A stretch of 64,000 nt of DNA from Vibrio atlanticus. GTDB taxonomy: Bacteria; Pseudomonadota; Gammaproteobacteria; Enterobacterales; Vibrionaceae. The notes below the pieces were generated by a model. It was given only the letters and a program-made list of their open reading frames with translations. It had not been told where the DNA came from and searched no databases. The stretch is taken from positions 1,116,001 through 1,180,000 of the forward strand of contig NZ_AP025461.1 of the NCBI RefSeq assembly GCF_024347315.1, read 5' to 3'. Shown here in pieces: positions 60,788 through 64,000 of the stretch; the stretch's first letter is position 1; each line of letters opens with the position of its first letter. The position numbers and the translations under genes were made by a program.

Positions 60788-62219
60788 AAATCAGCAACTG
60801 TTCTCGCCAACAGAAATGATGGCGGAAGCCGAGAAATTTGCATTAAGCAAAGCAAATAAAACCAGCAGCATGACATTGAGTTTGGCAATCATGGCTGGCG
60901 CATTCATCGGGCTTGCTTTTTTATTCTACATCACGGTGACCACAGGTAGCGCTGATGCAGGATGGGGATTAAGTCGCTTAGCCGGTGGTCTTGCATTCAG
61001 CATGGGGTTAATCCTGATTGTTATTTGTGGTGGCGAGCTATTTACCAGTTCGGTGTTATCAAGCATTTCATGGGCTAATAAGCAGATAACCTTCACCAAG
61101 ATGCTGTCTATCTGGGGCAAGGTATATGTAGGCAACTTTATCGGTGCCATGTTCCTACTGGCTTTGGTAAGTGCAGCAGGCTTATATCAACTGGATGGCG
61201 GGCAATGGGGCTTAAACGCTCTAAACATTGCTCAACACAAGCTACACCACAGCCCTGTTCAAGCTTTCGCTTTGGGTGTGCTTTGTAACTTACTAGTGTG
61301 TTTAGCAATTTGGTTAACGTTCAGCTCAGCTAACGCCATGACTAAAGCAATGATGACCGTATTACCCGTTGCAATGTTCGTTAGCTCAGGCTTTGAACAC
61401 TGTGTGGCGAATATGTTCATGGTTCCATTAGGCATCACAATTCAAGCATTCGCACCAGAGAGTTTTTGGATGCAAATTGGCGCAACATCAGCCCAGTATG
61501 CAGACCTGAACATCATGAAATTTGTCACTGCAAACTTAATACCAGTGACATTCGGCAACATTGTAGGTGGTGCGGTATTGGTCGGCTTAGCCAATTGGAG
61601 TATCTACCGTCGCCCGCAGCTTAAAGCGGCAAAAATTACAGCAATAACTCAAACAACAGAAATTACGTCAGTTAAGGAAACCACTATGAACACTACAACT
61701 ACTATCAAGCAAATCATGAACACTCAACCAATTACACTGAGCGTAGAAATGCCTACTTCAGTGGCGATTGATTCACTTTTAGATGCTCAACTTGTTAGCG
61801 CTCCTGTTTGCGATGTTGAAGGCCGCCTAGTAGGTATCCTCTCTGTTCACGACGTAATGGTTGACCTTTGGTGCCAAGACTACATTCCGACTAAAGGTCA
61901 GAAAGTGGTAGACCTAATGAGCCGTGACGTAGTGGCTATTGATGCAAACGACAAACTGGTCGATGTTGCTGAGTTCCTATGTATCGATAAAGAACAACTG
62001 TACCCGACAACAAGCATGGGCTATGCCACTCGCCTGACCTCTCTTTCTTTAGAAGAGCGTGCAAAAGCGATGAAAGTAAGCCAACCACATATGCTTCCAG
62101 TGCTAGAAAATGGCGTAATGGTCGGTGTGATGACTCGTACTGAAGTTATGCAAGCACTACGTCCAATCTATGGCGACCGCCTAAACGTGGTTCCAAAGGC
62201 TGAACTAGAAACGGCTTAA
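60768..62219 (+). CDS. focA: Formate/nitrite transporter (FocA-like) fused to a CBS-domain pair
   Basis: A 483-residue protein. Residues about 15-285 are an FNT channel with six spans (GGELFTSSVL, the Ser/Thr-rich loop and VSSGFEHCVANMFMVPLG are family signatures). Residues about 286-306 are a polar linker. Residues 307-483 carry two CBS repeats (IMNTQPITLSVEMPTSVAID, and LMSRDVVAIDANDKLVDVA with MLPVLENGVMVGVMTR). CBS domains bind adenosine nucleotides and gate transporters. An internal ATG at 61686 (residue 307) has AAGGA seven bases upstream and could make a free 177-residue CBS protein. The FNT ATG follows a G-rich ribosome site very closely. Confidence 0.9.
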   Translation: MATSTSENQQLFSPTEMMAEAEKFALSKANKTSSMTLSLAIMAGAFIGLAFLFYITVTTGSADAGWGLSRLAGGLAFSMGLILIVICGGELFTSSVLSSISWANKQITFTKMLSIWGKVYVGNFIGAMFLLALVSAAGLYQLDGGQWGLNALNIAQHKLHHSPVQAFALGVLCNLLVCLAIWLTFSSANAMTKAMMTVLPVAMFVSSGFEHCVANMFMVPLGITIQAFAPESFWMQIGATSAQYADLNIMKFVTANLIPVTFGNIVGGAVLVGLANWSIYRRPQLKAAKITAITQTTEITSVKETTMNTTTTIKQIMNTQPITLSVEMPTSVAIDSLLDAQLVSAPVCDVEGRLVGILSVHDVMVDLWCQDYIPTKGQKVVDLMSRDVVAIDANDKLVDVAEFLCIDKEQLYPTTSMGYATRLTSLSLEERAKAMKVSQPHMLPVLENGVMVGVMTRTEVMQALRPIYGDRLNVVPKAELETA

Positions 62220-62570
62220 CTAGCGACTGTATACAAAGCAAGCGTTTCATTAGAAACAAAGTAACGAATCGTAGGCTGAACTATTAGGGATTAGTCGTTC
62301 AGCTAGATAACTCAGTCATTGCAACGTTGACTGGCAGAGGTAAATGGTGGCTTAAGACGCAGTAAAAGGTTTGACACAAAACAGACCTAAACGCGTGGCC
62401 ATTTACCTCAATAAAAAAGGCGCAAAGTGAAAACTTTGCGCCTTTCTCTATATTCTAGCTGCTTTGCTACTTTCCATATTACTATATAACTGGCTAACAG
62501 CCGCCCTATCTCGTATCGACTAGATTTTTGATCTTTCTAAATATGTTGATAGCGATTATGGATAGCTAGA
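62220..62570. other. 350-bp intergenic region between convergent transporter and yceI genes
   Basis: It holds the terminator at 62416-62445. The remaining sequence shows no supported frame or RNA gene. Confidence 0.5.
62416..62445. terminator. Bidirectional terminator with GAAA tetraloop
   Basis: AAAGGCGCAAAGT (62416-62428) pairs with ACTTTGCGCCTTT (62433-62445) around GAAA, with A and T flanks. The 13-bp stem lies between two convergent genes. Confidence 0.92.
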
Positions 62571-63140
62571 TTACTTCTTTACACCTTCAACATGCAGATC
62601 CATGTCTACATAGCTTGAAGCGCCCATTACTGGGATATTGAAGTCAGCAAGCTCTAGACGAGTTGTACCAACGAAACCAGCACGCTCACCACCCCATGGG
62701 TCTTGACCAGCACCGATGAATTCAGCTTCGATAACGATAGGCTTAGTTACACCGTGAAGTTTAAGGTCACCCATAACTTCAAGTTTGCCGTCGCCTTTAT
62801 CAACCACTTTTGTGCTGTTGAATGTCGCATCAGAAAACTTACCAGCATTGATGAAATCACCGCTACGGATGTGCTTATCACGCTCTGCGTGGTTTGAGTC
62901 AAGGCTAGTTGTATCAACCGTTACGTTGATTTTAGACGCTTCAACGTTGCTCTCATCAAATGAGAAGTCACCTGAGAATGTGTTAAAACGACCTTGGATA
63001 AAGCTGTAACCTAGGTGGCTAACTTTGAAGTTAACTGAAGCATGCGCACCTTTTGTATCAATCACGTAATCAGCGGCGTTCGCAGCGAAAGGCATTGCCA
63101 TAGCAAATGCTAATCCTGTAGCGATAATTGACTTTTTCAT
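62571..63140 (-). CDS. yceI: YceI-family periplasmic lipid-binding-like protein
   Basis: 189 residues from ATG 63140, fixed by AGGAG seven bases upstream and by a clear signal peptide (MKKSIIATGLAFAMAMPFAA, cleavage near ANA). The mature part is a YceI lipocalin-like barrel (HASVNFKVSHLGYSFIQGRF, then ERDKHIRSGDFINAGKF). Relatives bind polyisoprenoids. Its ATG overlaps the stop of the cytochrome b561 gene (ATGA), so the two are translationally coupled, a common pairing. Confidence 0.92.
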   Translation of the reverse strand: MKKSIIATGLAFAMAMPFAANAADYVIDTKGAHASVNFKVSHLGYSFIQGRFNTFSGDFSFDESNVEASKINVTVDTTSLDSNHAERDKHIRSGDFINAGKFSDATFNSTKVVDKGDGKLEVMGDLKLHGVTKPIVIEAEFIGAGQDPWGGERAGFVGTTRLELADFNIPVMGASSYVDMDLHVEGVKK

Positions 63141-63676
63141 TTTGAAGCTCCTATCATTTTTCGTAGCGTATCGTCTTTGTCGATAACGTGGTGTTTTATC
63201 GCCGCTAAGGCGTGCACTGATGCCATAATGATCAGTACCCATGCAGCATAGTAGTGAACCGTTCCTGCGAGATCAGATTGGTTTACAAATAGTTCACCCA
63301 TACTTGGTACAGTGAACCAATTGAATACCTCGATCCCACGGCCATCTGATGTCGAAATCAAATAACCTGAAATAAATAAAACCGCTAAGTTAATGTACAT
63401 AAATCCATGAGCGATCTTCGCCGCTACAACTTCATAGCTTTTACCTTCCACATTAGGTGACGCGGTAACTAGCTTCCAAAGCAAGCGGATAATGGTAACG
63501 GCAGCCAAAAGAATGCCTACCGAACGGTGGTAGTCTGGTGCTGTTTTGTACCACTCACTATAGTAAGAAAGATCAACCATCCATAGGCCTACACCAAATA
63601 GGCCAAATATTGCGAGTGCTGAGATCCAGTGCATTGCTCTTGCTAGAGGATTGTAATTTTTGACGTTGTTGTTCAT
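63137..63676 (-). CDS. Cytochrome b561 family protein
   Basis: A 179-residue inner-membrane di-heme cytochrome with four spans. Likely heme ligands are His in AMHWISALAIF, DYHRSVG, VHYYAAWVLII and SVHALAAIKHH. CybB-type proteins move electrons between quinones and partners such as superoxide. It is the first gene of the operon with yceI; the promoter should lie in the 63677-63860 gap, where no gene is seen. Confidence 0.92.
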   Translation of the reverse strand: MNNNVKNYNPLARAMHWISALAIFGLFGVGLWMVDLSYYSEWYKTAPDYHRSVGILLAAVTIIRLLWKLVTASPNVEGKSYEVVAAKIAHGFMYINLAVLFISGYLISTSDGRGIEVFNWFTVPSMGELFVNQSDLAGTVHYYAAWVLIIMASVHALAAIKHHVIDKDDTLRKMIGASK

Positions 63677-63860
63677 GCATCTCTTCCGAATGTTAACGTG
63701 TCGTGTAGTTTTGAAAAGCGTACCCTACACCAAGTTTGCGTAACATATTATTTACCAAGTTTTACATTAGTTACATCATTTCAAATGAAACGAGTTATTC
63801 AAAAATTTTGAACAAGTTGCTTTATGGACAAATTTCTTTGTCGAACAATCGCTTGCTGAG

Positions 63861-64000
63861 TTATATTTCAACGATTTGTTCAATTTCATAGAGCTCATCT
63901 GATATGTCTAACATCTTACGTTCCATCACTTTTTGAGCGTCTTCTATCCCCTTGTTGTAATACACGGCTCCAAACTTTTTACTGATGAAGTCGACTAAGA
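63861..64000 (-). CDS. DUF2164 family protein, C-terminal part (cut by window end)
   Basis: The frame is open from the right window edge to TAA at 63861-63863 and encodes 46 residues, including VDFISKKFGAVYYNKGIEDA and MLDISDELYEIEQIVEI. The FGAVYYNKGIEDA segment is the DUF2164 signature. The start is outside the window. Function is unknown. Confidence 0.8.
   Translation of the reverse strand, partial: LVDFISKKFGAVYYNKGIEDAQKVMERKMLDISDELYEIEQIVEI

Noticed and set aside
1..64000. CRISPR arrays, tRNA, rRNA and insertion sequences
   Set aside because: No repeat-spacer arrays, tRNA cloverleaf with CCA context, rRNA sequence or transposase gene was seen in the window.

Overview
The window is chromosomal DNA from a gammaproteobacterium of the genus Vibrio, most likely the Splendidus clade or a close relative. 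Gene content supports this: ddlA, a HutA-type heme receptor, FabV enoyl reductase, the FadL/VolA pair, a DUF3389 protein, the TesA/YbbA/YbbP trio and a dif-integrated Vibrio-type filamentous phage. From memory, the order YciH-like gene, dif, ddlA, hutA resembles the terminus of V. cholerae chromosome II. A good dif site (7907-7934) and a perfect MatP site (26583-26595) independently place the window in a replication terminus domain.

Positions 1-7934 are an inovirus (filamentous phage) prophage, possibly cut by the left window edge. Its structural and replication genes run leftwards: three small early genes, replication initiator, ssDNA-binding protein, a small membrane protein, major coat protein, a very short hidden gene that looks like a pVII/pIX-type coat protein, a terminator, the adsorption protein, a pVI-like protein and the Zot/pI assembly ATPase. 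A helix-turn-helix regulator is divergent, and its last codons are formed by dif. The early promoter is covered by a 42-bp dyad. The phage has no integrase or secretin gene, so it should use host XerCD and a host secretin.

Positions 8-24 kb hold a YciH-like factor, a DUF3319-like protein, a tyrosine recombinase beside dif, ddlA, a SPOR lipoprotein, a PatZ-type protein acetyltransferase, a LysR regulator, a Fur-boxed heme receptor, galE, the 5-oxoprolinase genes pxpABC (with a 6 x 8-bp repeat before pxpB) and an FAD oxidoreductase. Positions 24.6-38.4 kb hold ybbP-ybbA/tesA, fabV, a GAF-GGDEF-EAL protein, an ABC-class ATPase, an orphan PBP2, a DnaJ-related protein, a 2OG-Fe(II) dioxygenase and a YjdF-like membrane protein.

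Positions 38.4-52.6 kb hold a zinc-ribbon protein, an EamA exporter, an SgrR-type regulator, DUF3389, a hotdog thioesterase, M48 and M50 peptidases, fadL, a volA lipase gene broken by a 4-bp duplication in an ATGG repeat, a PhnA-like protein, an unrecognised gene bracketed by two identical terminators, a DEAD-box helicase and a DUF1223 protein. Positions 52.8-64 kb hold a DUF1127-like protein, a TerC/Alx protein behind a manganese (yybP-ykoY) riboswitch, a 31-residue membrane protein, a 5'-nucleotidase-family enzyme, a YbjD-like ATPase with an Asn/Gly-rich insert, DUF1097, a LysR regulator divergent from a formate/nitrite transporter fused to CBS domains, a cytochrome b561-yceI operon and the end of a DUF2164 gene.

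The best leads for something new are the hidden coat gene and attachment-site layout of the phage, the terminator-flanked unknown gene at 49.4 kb, the repeat-based switches at pxpB, volA and the transporter leader, and the transporter-CBS fusion with an internal ribosome site.
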